Source of the DNA: Cricetomys ansorgei
Taxonomy: Eukaryota; Chordata; Mammalia; Rodentia; Nesomyidae
Reading direction: 5' to 3'
NCBI GenBank assembly: GCA_026225945.1
Contig: JAMJFZ010003581.1
Coordinates: 4,016,001 to 4,080,000, forward strand
Length of the DNA: 64,000 nt
Each line of letters begins with the position of its first letter. Within the stretch, counting starts at the first letter, position 1. The notes under the pieces were generated by a model. The model did not search any database. It was not told the origin of the DNA and was given only the letters and a program-made list of their open reading frames with translations. This document shows, one piece after another, positions 12,476 to 24,886 of the stretch. The translations under genes were made by a program, and so were the position numbers.

Positions 12476-13598
12476 AGAAGCTGTGCTGAATAGTCCAACA
12501 TATTTCTTTTTCTTCAGCAAATCCCCTAGATGAATTCTTAACAAGCTTTTAAACCAGTGCCTAAAATGGTAAGCTGCCATGTTCAACTCTTCATAAAATT
12601 TGAAATTCTTAGTTTTTTAACAGCAGATGTAGAGCCCAGGAGCATTTGTAAGTTTTTACTTATTATTAAGAGTCCTTGTCAACATTCTAAAACTCCGTAT
12701 GACGATTACGTTTTAAACCAATCTTATGGTGTCTAGCTATTTTAACACCAAATTTCAAAAGCATTTCTGGTTAATCTGTAAATTTTCCATTATTTCCTGT
12801 AAATATTGTTCTCTGTTGTCACAAAAAACATCATTATAATTGGGTAAATATTGGACACAGTGCTATTTTTTTTTTAAATGTCACCTAATGTTTAAAGTTC
12901 TATTTCAGTGTTTAGATCGTACTGTTTTCCGTTTGTCCAACTTTTGTTTTTCAGTTATGCTGGTCACTGCTTACTGTTTTAAATTTGTCCTCTGTGTTCT
13001 CTTTATTGAGAGCCTAAGAATTTCCAGTAGTGTGCATTTTCAAGCCCTACAGCTGACCTTGGAAAATAGACCCCTAAAACACGTACTCTGTCTTTAAAGT
13101 AAATACAAACCCACTAGCTACAAAACCAATTTTTTTTAAAGATAAGAATTTTATTTTATTTACTTAGTTTGGTTTATTTTGTTATAATGTTTCATCGATA
13201 CCATTAATTAGATATCTTAAGATCCACCTCAGCACTTATAGCTCTAGTTTTTTTTTTTTTTCAAAGACAAAAGACATGTTATGAAATCATTCAGATCATC
13301 AGGAAAAACTAAGTCAAAGTTCTATTAAGGAAGCCATGTTCTCTGGCTTCCATCATTCTGCTAACACAGCCATTTCTCCTGTCCTTCTTGCCAGGCATTT
13401 AGTGCAATCTACAACTATTTCCTCTCTTCCTCGTGACAGATGGCAGTTGTCATGTTCAGCAAAGTCTCAGTGAAGTCTTTCCTGCCTTTCTTCTACTCTT
13501 TAGCATCTGTGAATATTTCCCTATGCTGACCATTCATACTCCATGGGTAGACTTTGGCATGGACTTCCCATTGGGGGACCACTCTCAGCTTCCTACCA

Positions 13599-13641
13599 GG
13601 CTCCTCTCTCTCTCTCTCTCCCTCTCTCTCTCTCTCTCCAG
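13599..13641 (+). repeat. (CT)n microsatellite
   Basis: CTCTCTCTC interrupted by one CCTC, then CTCTCCAGGG. Confidence 0.93.
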
Positions 13642-14412
13642 GGTTAAACACTCACTGGTCCACACCATTTCTCTAACATCTCAGCTTTTCTTTAGCTCTT
13701 GGGTAACATGCACACTCAAGCTTATGTCTTCCTCTTCAAGAAGTCTTGTCTTATCCTATCAGTCTGGGAAGACTTTCTTCTCACCTGGCTGTGTTCTGTC
13801 GAGTTCCCCATTTCTCCTACAAAGGTCAAAAGCCTCTTAGACCCTGTTCCTTATTTCCCTATATTCGTAGGATGATATAACACACACAAAGTAGTATCAC
13901 TGTTTGCTGAATTAAAAGTACATAAGAAAAGAGAGGCTCCCAGGCTTCATAGATCTGTGCTGCGGGAGTAAGGATTTACATCTCTGGATGTGTGGACAGA
14001 CTCCTTCCAGCCTCCTGAAATTCGGTAATTGTCAGGTTAGAAAGCATCAGACAGCAGAAGTGACTTGACTCTGTTCTTCCTTCAGCCTTACAAGAAGGAG
14101 AAAGAAAAGGAAATTAAATGCAACTGATTCCCTGTCAGCATTTCCCTGGTGCCCTCAATCTGAGGACACTGGCAATAAAATAGCAGTGTCTGTCAATGAT
14201 GTTTCATTCAAGGGCTCTCAAAGCATTTCTTTATACAGCTTTCATAGAACTGGCTAACTTTCAGAGGGTAAAGTGGATTAGCAAATGGGAAATTGAGGCT
14301 TCTACCCATCTACCCATTGTATGAGTACTTTTAGACTGCTTCACTTTGGAAGCCAGTCCTTGAATTAAATTATAAAATACACTGAATTTTGTCCCAAAGA
14401 TTTAGTCTGCTA

Positions 14413-14414
<2 letters not shown>

Positions 14415-14471
<57 letters not shown>
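14415..14471 (+). repeat. (AC)28 microsatellite
   Basis: An uninterrupted AC run of about 57 bases, followed by AGAGGGGGAGGGG. Confidence 0.98.
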
Positions 14472-14474
<3 letters not shown>

Positions 14475-16059
14475 GGGGAGGGGATTCTCAGATGGAAAAA
14501 TCCCTTAGATTTTTACCTAGTTGTGGGGACATACGTGGATTACAGTGGAGACACTCAAGATCTACTCACCTGCATGCAGACTGGTACTACTTAATTAAGA
14601 AGAATTTTATTCCTCATTTAAGCTGAGTGGGAATGCTAACGATGGGTCAGTTATGCCGGCCATGCATGTATGTGGAGGGTCAGCCTTTGTCCCACTGTAT
14701 GCTCAACTCTCTCATGTAATATGTAGAGAGAGTGGACCTCAGAAAGTTTCCTTGGCTGTTTTTCAGACACATAGCTCAATTCAGAAAAGAATCCAGACAC
14801 TGGATGAACTTCTCTGCTTCACGAGTCTTACATTCACACACATAGTGATGCCCAAGACCATGACCTAATCTCCGGTCTGGGAGGACAGACTCCTTAAGAA
14901 CATTTACATTTAACTATGAATTATGGAAAGATCCTTTCTGTTGCAACTATAAGAAGTTGAGAGAATAAGAAACACACTTGTTTTCAAAACTTCTGTTTGA
15001 AAATTCTCAGCGGGAGCCAGAGTAGTGAACCAGAAAACCTGGAAGCATGTTTATTCCTGTTTGTTGAAATGAGGACATCCTAAGGTCTTGGCTACCCAGC
15101 GCCCTGTTTCTGTCCACAAAGACATTGTGTCCTTGGGAAGGAGGAAAAAAAGGCGTGGGCCTGGGAAAGGTGGAAGTAACCTCTTTCCCAAAAGCTAATA
15201 TTTTTCTGCAAAGCCATAAATATGACATAATGTTAATAGAAAGTGATTGATTCACTTCTCATAGATACAATTCTTATCCAGCGTGATAGGGATTTGCTCT
15301 TAGAGTCTTATGCCCCCACCTCGGAAGGTCCAGATTCCTCCAGAAAGGCTCCAGCCTGACTAGGAAACTGAAAAAGTCCTAACCCTAAGAAGACACAGGT
15401 TTTGCAATTTCCCAGGAAATTTATAGTGTAGGAAAATGACCCACTTATTCCAACACTCTGTTCCTGTCTTCTGAAACAGTAAGGCAAATATACACCCAGT
15501 TCATCAGAAAATACGACTATGATCAACATAAAATTGATTTTTCACTTACATAGCAGCCCTGGGTGTAAGTTCTGGCAAGTAATGGAGAACTTGATAAACA
15601 CTGGGAACGGAAAGCCACTTCTCTTTTACATACAGCATTCCTTGTTCGAAAGAAGGGAGATTTCTGAACAACAAGGTGTATAATTTGAACAAAGTTTGCT
15701 TGTCTACAGTGAGTTACGACTGTGTGTGATTTACGCATGACTCCATCCCACAGGGTTTTGATGCAACAGCAAATATTTTCAGAAACAATAGTGTAACACA
15801 CCTGTAAAGGGCAGTGGAGAAAGTCAGTCCAAGCCCTTGATGGGTACTTCATCCTTGACTGCTTCGGTTATCACCAAGGACCAGCAGGTCTCTTCTGAGT
15901 ACCACTGGCTCCAACTGGGCCAGACTTTGCTCGTTCAGCTCAGGATCCTTCTGGCCTGGTAGTTGAAGTGAGAATGAAAAGGAGAAACAACCTCCGAGAT
16001 GCTTGCTCACTGATTCTCATTGTCACCCTATTCAGAATCGCTAGAAAATGGAAGTGGCC

Positions 16060-16620
16060 TTGATGCCCCTCCACTGATGAAAAGATAACAGGATATGGTT
16101 TTTCCAGGATTTTACGCAGCTGTAAAGAATCGTCAAGTTATGGAATTTGTAGGCAAATTAGTAAAACTGAAAGAAATTATATTGAGCAAAGTAACCCAGG
16201 CACAGAAAAACAAATGCCACACAACCTCTTTCATATGTGGATCCTAACTCTGATTTCTTTTTCCTCCCCCCTCCTCCCCGGACAGGGTTTCTCTGTTGTA
16301 ACTCTGGCTGTCCTGGAACTCACTCTGTAGACCAGGCTGGCCTCAAACTCACAGAGACCCACTGGCCTCTGCATCCAGTGTTCTGGGATTAAAAGTGTGT
16401 GCCACCACTGCCCAACTGGACCTAACTCTGCATTTTATGTGTTCAGCTTGAATTACTGCAGAAGCCAGGAAACGAGAAAGAGACCACTTAGAGAGAGATG
16501 CCTTAAAGGACGGGGGGTTTGCTGGGGCAGACAGTAGACTATTGGTAATACTGAAGTACAGAGGGGAGAATTCAGGGATGGAAATGTTGAAGAAGGGAGG
16601 GGAATGGATAGGGAAAACCA
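16060..16620 (+). mobile_element. L1 3' end fragment split by a B1
   Basis: The stretch contains AATTAGTAAAACTGAAAGA, CAAAGTAACCCAGGCACAG and TTCATATGTGGATCCTAACT, typical of the end of L1 ORF2 and its 3' UTR. It resumes after a B1 at about 16430. The downstream part is A/G-rich 3' UTR-like sequence. Confidence 0.7.
16262..16417 (-). mobile_element. B1 SINE, reverse orientation, with target-site duplication
   Basis: A reverse B1: a pyrimidine-rich tail remnant, GACAGGGTTTCTCTGTTG, CCTGGAACTCACTCTGTAGA, CCAGGCTGGCCTC and GGGATTAAAAGTGTGTGCCA. It is flanked by GGATCCTAACTCTG (16239-16252) and GGACCTAACTCTG (16418-16430), the duplicated target site inside the L1 3' end. Confidence 0.88.
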
Positions 16621-17719
16621 AGGGGGAGGGGGTTGAGCATTATCCAAAATGAGGCCAGTATGAAAAAAGCCATAAGGAAACCTACCTTTAAAGCAATATG
16701 TATATAATTTATTTACACACACACACACACAAGGAATTTGAAGAGAGACTTGCTACAAGGCTGGAAAAAGGTGCTTATAGCCAGGAACAGTGGGTCATTA
16801 AACAAAAACCTCAGTCCCAGGGTGGAATCCTTCTTATGAGCTGTTGGGGAGGGGACCCCAGGATCCCGAAGAAGTAGTCTGAAGGGAAAAGGCTGTGCTG
16901 TGAGAGAAAGTGGTGAATTTGGAGAAAGCAAGGAATTGACTCTTCCCAGGACCAAGATGGCTGTGGACAGCGAAGATTCAGGATGCCTTCAGCCACCGTG
17001 ACAGAGAATTGTGGGTAGGTAGATGTAGGGAGAGAGTGCAAGTGTACAGCATTCGTGCTCATGTGTACGGGTATGTACATGAAGACCAGAGTATGACCCT
17101 GGGTGCCACTTCCCAGGAGACACTCAAGTTGTTTGCTAAGACAGCATCTCCCTCTCTCACTAGCCAGAACTTGGCCTGGAAGCTAGCCAGTGAGTCCTGG
17201 GGTCTACCTGTTTCTGACTGGACTTCCAAGTATAGGCTACCATACTCAGTATTGTTTACTTGAGGTTAAATTCAACTCAGGGCCTCATGTAAGCACTTTA
17301 CCAACCAACGCTGATTTGCTGATCTGCTATTTAGCCACCTCATGGCTTCTTACCTGCTTTCTCAATAAGCTTTCTGAGATACCGTCTCAGTGGGAACTTG
17401 AGCTGGTGTGGAATTTGCAGATCCCAGGAAAGAACAACACTCAAGTCCCTTTGTTACACAATTAAGAATGTCTGGACAAGGACAATACAGAATTAAGTCA
17501 AGCATGAGCCCTTCTGAATGTGGAACCCCGGAGGACTTGCAAGTCACATGCCCATGAAAGTGGCCTGCTATGCCCATGAGCCTTTGGTGGCAGCTGGGAG
17601 CTACCTGGAAGCTTCCATTATGTGAGTTAAGACACTTTAATGACAAAATATTATTATTTTCTTATTTTTTAAAATAAGTCCCAGTAACGTTTCAATATTT
17701 GTGTGAGAACTTTTAAAAC

Positions 17720-17760
17720 GTGTGTGTGTGTGAGTGTGTGTGTGTGTGTGCATGTGTGTT
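17720..17760 (+). repeat. (TG)n microsatellite
   Basis: A TG run interrupted by GAG and CA. It leads into a SINE-derived stretch up to about 18000 (reverse, family uncertain). Confidence 0.85.
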
Positions 17761-18159
17761 TACTCATGCTCACACATACACATATGTGTAGTTTGCCTTT
17801 ACCTGCTGAGCCATCTGGCTGGCCAAGAATCTTCAAAGCACTACGTACTCAAGATAATCTTGACCTTCTGACCCTCTTGGCTGCTGCTTCCCGAATGCTG
17901 AGATTCCACCTCTCTTGGCCTTATGTAGTGCTGGGAATTGAACCCAGGGCTCTGTACACATTAGACAAGAATTCTACCAAGTGATTTACGTTCACTTACG
18001 GCCCTGTGAAATAACTCTCTAGTTATTGAAACTCTAATAAGTATCCTTCTAACAAAGAAAGACTCTTAGTCTTTCTAAGACTAGGTGTGTGTTATCTCCT
18101 GCCTGGTTCCTCTGAGTGTTTGCAAATGATTAACATTCAAGGTTAGCCTTTTATATTTT

Positions 18160-18326
18160 TACTTTTTCACATTTTATTTATTTGTTATGTGTGCATGTGT
18201 TTGTGTATGTGTGGGTGCACGAATACCACAGCACATTGTGGCGGTCAGAGAACAATCTCTGGGACTCAGTTATCTGCTTCCACCATGTTAGTTCTAGGAA
18301 TTGAGTTCATATCAGGCCAGGTACAT

Positions 18327-18330
<4 letters not shown>
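18160..18330 (-). mobile_element. B3/B2-like SINE, reverse orientation
   Basis: ATTTTATTTATTTGTTATGT, ATTGTGGCGGTCAGAGAACA and CACCATGTTAGTTCTAGGAA are typical of reversed B3-type elements. A (TG)n (18331-18364) follows. Confidence 0.6.

Positions 18331-18364
<34 letters not shown>
18331..18364 (+). repeat. (GT)17 microsatellite
   Basis: A pure GT run after TACATGCAC, at the head side of the reversed B3-like element. Confidence 0.96.
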
Positions 18365-18368
<4 letters not shown>

Positions 18369-19517
18369 ACGCATGCATGCAGATTAAAGTCAATATGCAC
18401 ATAAAGCAGAACCTAGGAACTTTTAAAATGCTTCCATCTGTCCTCTTGCTATAGAGTAGGAAGCTAAGTCTCCCTGGCATGTACATATGAAAATCACTAA
18501 GTATCACCAGCTAGGGAGGGCCGCTGGATTCATGTGTACCCAGAGGTTTTATTGAGGATCAGTCACACAGCCATAACTGAGGGACCATGTGAATGACCTT
18601 TGCTCTCCAGTTCCTCTGCATACCAAGCTAATAATCTTTGTCTCCCAACTTCTGAAGGTAGGGCGGCTAGCATGTTGCTTAGAGCTCAGTGGTAAATCAG
18701 GTTGTTAGATTGTTTGGCACAGCCCATGTAGGCAGGGCATGCAGGGATGAGGGGGTGCAGAGCATCTCTCAGCAACCAAAGGCAAGACAGATGGCTGTTA
18801 AGGTAGGATTAGTGACCAATGGGGAGCCTTGGATCACCTTACTAATTTGTAATCCCAAGTATCTTCTTTTTTTCTGTTTATTTTGGAATTTGACCGTCCA
18901 TTCCCCTTACAACTCTCATGTTCAAGAATGCACCCCGTTTGCTGCTCAAGGTGCCAGATGGCACAACAGACTCAGGACAGGGCCACCCCAGTGGGTCCCA
19001 GATATCTATAGATGAACTTCAATGACTTCACCCTGATTTCCTGAGTACCAGTTCTGGAATTAGCACTTGTTGTAAAGGAAAACTACAGTAAAACGTGAGT
19101 CATATTTGTTTCCCACCAAACACACATATTTATTTGAAAGGATAAATCATAGAAATTGCTTAATATTTACACGTGCACACACATGCTCCCAGAGTGGAAA
19201 GTCAATGGTAGCGTCAAGACATGAACTCCAGCAAAATATGGAAACCAAGCCACCATGTTGTCATAGCACAGATTTGAGTCTAGAAGGCAGATGCGGGAAG
19301 TTCCGGGTTCCTGTGTCCCTTTGCTACAAACTGTCCAGCAACACATGATTGGTTAAAGGAGAGGAGATAGTTTATTATAGGGGAGATAAAGAGGGCCCAG
19401 GAGGTGAGTCTTGCCTCCTCCCCTGGTCTGATTCCAAGAGGATAAAAAGAGGGTGTGGTCCCCAGTGACATTTTTTTAAATGAATAATTTTTTTATTTTA
19501 ATTAAAATATAATTACA

Positions 19518-19683
19518 ATGCCCGGTAGTGGTGGCTTATGCCTTTAATCGCAGCCCTCGGGAGGCAGAAGCAGGCAGATCTCTGTGATTGAGGCCAGCCT
19601 GGTCTACAGAGTGAGTTCCAGGACAGCTAGAGTTGCAGCAGAGAAATCCTGTCTCGAAAAACCAAACAATAAAATAAAACAAA
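19518..19683 (+). mobile_element. B1 SINE
   Basis: A well-preserved B1: GCCCGGTAGTGGTGGCTTAT, GGGAGGCAGAAGCAGGCAGA, GAGGCCAGCCTGGTCTACAG and CCTGTCTCGAAAAACC, followed by an A-rich tail. Confidence 0.9.
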
Positions 19684-19689
19684 ATATAA

Positions 19690-19823
19690 TTACATATTTT
19701 CCTCCTTCCCTTTCCTCCCTCCAATCCCTCTGATATCTCTTCCCTCCAACGCCTCCCGTGCATCTCCATCCCTCTCAAATTCATGGCCTCTTTTTCTTTG
19801 ATTATTATTGTTACACATATGTA

Positions 19824-19825
<2 letters not shown>
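19690..19825 (-). mobile_element. L1 (Lx-type) 3' UTR fragment
   Basis: A pyrimidine-rich stretch (TTTCCTCCTTCCCTTTCCTC, TCTCAAATTCATGGCCTCTT) resembles the reverse of rodent L1 3' UTR polypurine sequence. An (AT)n run follows. The orientation is inferred. Confidence 0.5.

Positions 19826-19826
<1 letters not shown>

Positions 19827-19873
<47 letters not shown>
19827..19873 (+). repeat. (AT)n microsatellite
   Basis: About 46 bases of perfect AT within the L1 3' UTR-like segment. Confidence 0.97.
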
Positions 19874-19875
<2 letters not shown>

Positions 19876-20831
19876 ACGATCTTGGGCCCCACAGAGGCGG
19901 GAAGACCCAGCTGCCTCTCCTGGTGATGGCTTGCAGGGGATGCACTAGGAAGTGGGAAACCTGGGAAGAAAAAGTACAGTATCTCATTAAAAGGACAATT
20001 ATTCCACCTAGCTCCTTAGCATGACTTACGGTGAGCCCTCTTTCCTAGGGGTGGTCCCTTGGCCAAATAATTGACCCAGCCCAACTGAAATGCCAGATCT
20101 CCATTTGGGTCAGAACTCCAACTCTCTTGACCAGAAGGAGTCTTTTTGTTTTTTTCTTTTTCCTTAGCGGGCCTTTGTTGCTACTCTAGCATTTTGACTT
20201 CCACATGCGTGCTGAGGCATGTGCAAGCTCATATGCACACGCTTACGTGCACGCTCATAAATACAATCCATGGATAAAGGTGACAGAGAACACACTTGTA
20301 CTTCACACTGTTCACACGAACAGGTATGCTTTCACGCTGACCATTATGTAAGCACGTCTGTACTTCAGACTGTGGATAGGAAACTGCCGAGCGACCCTTG
20401 AAGGACAGCACTGATGCAGGTAGAAGAGCAAGCGGGTGTCCTAAGGAGTGAAGCAGCAGTGAACGGCAAGGTTTTCTTTCAGAATGGAACCAGAAAAGCG
20501 TGAACTCACTGAGCTGTCCATTGTCAGGGCCTATGTACTCCAAATGAATGAACAACAACGACAAAAGAAATAGCACCTTGCAAGACTACAGTGCTTAAGA
20601 GAAAGCAGAAAAACAACTCAACAACAGGGTTAATGGTTGTAGATGTTATGCTAGGCCTGGTACCACTTGGATAAGTGACCAGTGACAGACAGTTTCCATA
20701 ACGTGGTGACCTCATCTCCGCTATTCCTCATGTTACTGCTGTATCCGTAAAGGCCAGAGGAGCGTCTACCTCAGAGGAAATGCCCAACCAACTTTGTCAA
20801 ATAAATGAATGAGTGAGCCATTGTCTTCCTA

Positions 20832-21240
20832 AGGGTTTTTACGGCTGTGATGAAACACCTCGATCAAAAGGAACCTGGAGAGGAAAGGGTTCATTTGGCT
20901 TACACTTCCATATCGCCGTTCACCGCTGAAGGAAGTCAGGGCAAGAACTCAAGCAGGGAGGGAACCTAGAAGCAAAAACTAAAGCAGAGGCCACTGGAGG
21001 AGAGCTGCTTACTGCCTTGCTCTTCATGGCTTGTTCAGCTTGTTCAGCCCGCTTTCGTATAGGACCAAGGACCGTCAGCCCAAGGGTGGCACTGCCCACA
21101 GCGGGCGAGGCCCTCCCCAGTCAATCACTAATTAAGTAACTGCCCCATGGGCTTGTCTACAGGCCAATCTCATGAAGGCATGTTCTCAGTGCAGGTCCCT
21201 CTTCTCAGATGACTGTGCAACACAAACCAGTAATGCTGAT
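20832..21240 (-). mobile_element. MaLR-type LTR (ORR1/MT-like), reverse orientation
   Basis: Reading the plus strand gives the reverse of a MaLR LTR: CTGTGATGAAACACCTCGAT, GGAAAGGGTTCATTTGGCTT, CAATCACTAATTAAGTAACT, ATGAAGGCATGTTCTCAG, TCTCAGATGACT. It is moderately diverged but nearly full length. Confidence 0.75.
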
Positions 21241-21747
21241 TTTAAGGCTCAATCCCTATTCCATACACATCTAAGGAGAACCATTTCTAGAAAAAAAAAA
21301 GAGTTAATGCTCTTTGTTTTCCCGTTTTGTCATTAGAGGGAAGCTGAAGGAACCCATGGAATGTTCTACTTCTTTCAGAAGTACTCGAATGTAAACATCC
21401 CCTTTAAGCTGATCTCCCTTCCGGAGCCTAGAAGTATAAACATCCATTGTTGATCCCAGCATTTGCCTAAGAGCAACATTAATAAAGGCCATGAAAGTGG
21501 CCAGTCCTTTATGAACAAGCTAGTTACTGATCCTAATACTGCCTGTGTGCAGCCTAAGAACTAAATCCATGCAGGAGAGCTGATCAAGAGTAGAATAAAT
21601 TCATATGTAGCCAAACCCCCGACATGGTTTCCGCTAAATGCAGAGAAAGGATATGTCCCATGATTAAGGATAGACTCGAAGAAAATATTCCAACTATGAA
21701 CATAGGGAGTTGAGATATCATTTCATAAGATAAAACAAATAAGGAGA

Positions 21748-21830
21748 CTGTGGGCCTAGCTCAGTGCTAGATGTTAGCTCACCATTTGAGAGACTCTGGG
21801 TTTGATTCCCAGCAACTCAACAACTGTAGA
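21748..21830 (+). mobile_element. ID-like SINE fragment
   Basis: GTGGGCCTAGCTCAGTGCTA and GGGTTTGATTCCCAGCAACT show degraded A- and B-box-like sequence. Confidence 0.5.
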
Positions 21831-21952
21831 CCACGTTTTATGTTCTTATCATAGAACTGAGCAATGCCTGCTGTGCCTGCTACATTCTACTGTGGTTATA
21901 TCTTCCTTCTGACCTGTTGATCCAGCTCTAGAAGGATGAACTATCAAGTGTG

Positions 21953-22110
21953 GGGGGCTGGAGAGATAGTGCAGTGGTTAAAGGTGTGTCTTATTCATTC
22001 AGAGGACTCAAGTTCAGTTCCATGTGAGGGCGTTCACAACCACTCGTAATTCTAGCTTCAGAGGTTTGGATGCCCTCTTCTGGCCTCTGAATGTACCTGC
22101 ACTCACACAA
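21953..22110 (+). mobile_element. B2 SINE
   Basis: GGGGGCTGGAGAGATAGTGC, AGTGGTTAAAGGTGTGTC, AGAGGACTCAAGTTCAGTTC and GATGCCCTCTTCTGGCCTCT. Its tail runs into a (CA)n microsatellite (22112-22176). Confidence 0.88.
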
Positions 22111-22111
22111 C

Positions 22112-22122
22112 TCATACACACA

Positions 22123-22166
<44 letters not shown>

Positions 22167-22176
22167 CACACACACT
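22112..22176 (+). repeat. (CA)n microsatellite at B2 tail
   Basis: CA units interrupted by TACA and TATATA. Confidence 0.93.
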
Positions 22177-23329
22177 CCTACAGACGTTACACACACAATT
22201 AAAAACGCTTATGCTCCCACCTCTCTTACCCCTTTCTTCTGACAAATAGAAGAAACCAGAGGTCCTCTTCAGCAGGTGCCTCATTCTCTCAAAGCTCTTC
22301 CCTAAACAAGAACCTGAGATCGTAATCTCTGTGCCTGCATTTTGTTTTTCTTTCTAGGAATAGAATGAGCTCTACCTCAGACTCACAGTTTCAGTAGGAA
22401 TAAAAATAACATCTTTTTTCTTTTTAGTTAATTTCTCCTCCTCATACCCACATGCTTCCAACATCTAACACAAGTGGATTTTTTTAAAATTTGTTTGACT
22501 GTTAGACATGGCAATTTAACCCGCCCTCTATACTTCTTCACTGGTAGAAGGGAGATGAGAATGGTTTCCTTGGAATCAAGAAGCTCAGTCTGGAAGCCTG
22601 GCTTCCCGAGGGTGTGTCCTGTTAGCTGAGAACCTCACTCATTTTTCTGACATCGGTGTCTATTGTCAGATCGTGAGAGTTAAAATTAGGGAGACAAGAA
22701 CCGAAGCTTTTGACAGCCCAAAGCCGTGTAGGGCTGCAGGGCTGGCTGAGATGCCTATTTAACAGATCAAAGCAGACCTGACTACCAGGTTCTCCCAGAA
22801 TCCTTCAGTCCCTACCTGCTACAGGGTCCTCCTGGTTGATATACCCTGAACGCTCCAGCCCAGGGGGCTGGGCTACTCTTCCCTATATAATCCAGTCATT
22901 TTGGTTACCCTCTCTCCTTTGGTCTGTTTTGGCCTCCTGGCTGGTCTCTAGGTTCCCCATCTTTCTCATCTCTCCCTTCTCCCCTCCCCACTCTCCTCAC
23001 ATGACTACTCTGAACTCTCTGAGATGTCTCCACCTCTAACTATGTTCTCCCTCATATCTGCAATAATCCCCACCATTCCTAGGAGCAGTCATGTCTTTCC
23101 TTTTATTTCTTTATTCATTCAAAAACAATATAAATTGGCCCAGCAATTTATGCCTCTCAGTGATAAACTCATGACTGGCATGAGTTTTCTCACTTAGCAC
23201 CAAGCATCTTTTTTGTTTGTTTGTTTCTACACCAGAGCTAAGTTAACAGGTTAAAAGAAAAACATCAGCTAAGGAGAATGTGATATATGATGAGCACCAG
23301 AAAACACTCTAATAGTCCCTCCCTCAACA

Positions 23330-23760
23330 GCTCTCTGGGATTCTTGACTGTGTACGTCCAGGTCCCAATTTAATTAATGACAGAGAATACATGCTTGCCC
23401 CTGATTGGATATGGACAGAGATATCCAGGTAGGAGGCAGGGATACCCAGACAGGAAACAGGTAGGCAAGAGATGCCCAGGTAGGAAATATGTCAAAATAT
23501 ATGCTCACCTCTGATTGGGCCTAATGGGAAACACTTAGCCTCATGGGATCTGCTTTTTGAAAAGCTGACATGAGCTACAGCTCAGGGCCATCATGGAGAA
23601 TCCTAGTGGGACCTCCATGTGGTCTGGCCATCATGAAGTAATCCCAGGGGGAATCTCCACAGTGGTCCAGGTCATTTTGGGGAGGGGCATCTCAGGGAGA
23701 AATCTGCACATGGTCCTGGCCAGCTTCTGCCATCATTGCCAGTTTTAAAAGCAGCATTTA
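23330..23760 (+). mobile_element. LTR-like repeat block with internal tandem arrays
   Basis: CTGATTGGATATGG and CTGATTGGGCCTAATGGG suggest CCAAT-like U3 sequence. A first array has related units (AGGTAGGAGGCAGG, AGACAGGAAACAGG, AGGTAGGAAATATG). A second array at 23575-23740 is described separately. No retroviral genes or clear TG...CA ends are seen, so the LTR identity is inferred. Confidence 0.4.
23575..23740 (+). repeat. Degenerate tandem repeat, about three units of 42-49 bp
   Basis: The units begin GGCCATCATGGAGAATCC, GGCCATCATGAAGTAATCC and AGGTCATTTTGGGGAGG. Each continues with a CC/GGG-A-TCT-CCA-like stretch and closes on a TGGTC core (TGTGGTCT, GTGGTCC, ATGGTCCT). A partial fourth unit starts GGCCAGCTTCTG. 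Confidence 0.7.
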
Positions 23761-23941
23761 TAATTCCATCAAAGTTTGTGGGAATTTTCTTTCAAGACCA
23801 GATATAGAATTTAGAATTGGGAAGGAGAATAAAATTTGGAATGAGAGCACCCTGAGTTTGAATCCCACTTTTGTCATTTGCTAGATGAATTTAGTCTCTG
23901 TTTCCTCATATATACAACTGAGTTTGTTTTTCTAGTCAGAC

Positions 23942-24115
23942 ACAAACACACACACACACACATATATATATGTATACATATATGTGTGTGTGTATACATA
24001 TATGTGTGTATATTACATATATGTATATATATATTTGTATATGTATGTGTATATATGTGTGTGTGTGTATATATGCATGTACATATATGGATGTGTGTGT
24101 GTGTGTGTGTGTGTA
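23942..24115 (+). repeat. Mosaic (CA)/(TA)/(TG) microsatellite
   Basis: ACACACAC, then TATATATG, TATACATATATG blocks and a final (GT)n ending GTGTATAG. About 170 bases of purine-pyrimidine alternation. Confidence 0.95.
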
Positions 24116-24149
24116 TAGTTGAGACATATAATTGGAGCCTCCAAAGGCT

Positions 24150-24425
24150 GGACAGAGAACTGAGTTGTTAAACTGTTTGCTGCACAAGTATGAAGAGCTG
24201 ATTTCAGTCCCCAGAAGTCACATGAAAATCTAGGTGTGGTGGTATATTTGCAATCCCAAAGCCAAAGAGCAGAAACAGGTAGATTTTTGGGGCTCACTGG
24301 GACTGCAGTCTTGCCTACTCAACAAGTTCCAATAAGAAACCTATCTTAAAAATAAGGTGGGTGGTTCCTAAGGGACAACTCCCAAGGTCAACTTTTGGCC
24401 TCCATACACACATGTGCACCCATAG

Positions 24426-24427
<2 letters not shown>
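24150..24427 (+). mobile_element. B3/B4-like SINE
   Basis: GAGTTGTTAAACTGTTTGCT, ATTTCAGTCCCCAGAAGTCA, TAGGTGTGGTGGTATATTTG and TTTTGGCCTCCATACACACA. The 3' end becomes a (CA)22 at 24428. Confidence 0.6.

Positions 24428-24471
<44 letters not shown>
24428..24471 (+). repeat. (CA)22 microsatellite
   Basis: A perfect CA run at the 3' end of a B3/B4-like element. Confidence 0.98.
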
Positions 24472-24475
<4 letters not shown>

Positions 24476-24886
24476 TAGTGCAGTTGCATTTACACAATGG
24501 AACCATTCCAAGAGGGAAAGTGGGGCTCCTGTAAGGCTGCCCCGTTACTTCTTGGCTATAGAAGTTGCCTCCCTGTGCCTGGTGCCAACTGCATCAAGTC
24601 TGTAGGGGCCGCCCTGCGGCCCCCTGTATGTCCTCTGTGCGTTGCTAAATGCAGAGCAGCAGCTGATTAATTCCAGTGCCAAGAGAGGCTGGAGTCCTCT
24701 CTGGTTTGGGACTTAGGCTGGCAGGGAGATGCATGAGGGGCTGGGGAACAGAGCCAAAGCCAGGGACGTGTGTGAGGGAAGCCAAGCAAATAAACACTTC
24801 CCTTGGACTTACCCTCAGGGTCAAGGTTGTCCTCTTTTTATTATCCACGCTGCTGACAACATCTGCAGCTTTGAGAGGGGTTTGAA

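Larger units (their letters stand above)
12480..16060. other. Intergenic sequence, no gene seen
   Basis: An A/T-rich stretch at 12580-13260 is followed by anonymous sequence with two microsatellites (13599, 14415). A possible MIR remnant lies at about 14215-14330. No exon or RNA gene is recognised. Confidence 0.55.

Noticed and set aside
21304..21492. A minus-strand frame (62 codons, MAFINVALRQMLG…) that looked like part of a processed pseudogene.
   Set aside because: I could not recognise a parent protein, and there is no poly-A or duplication evidence.
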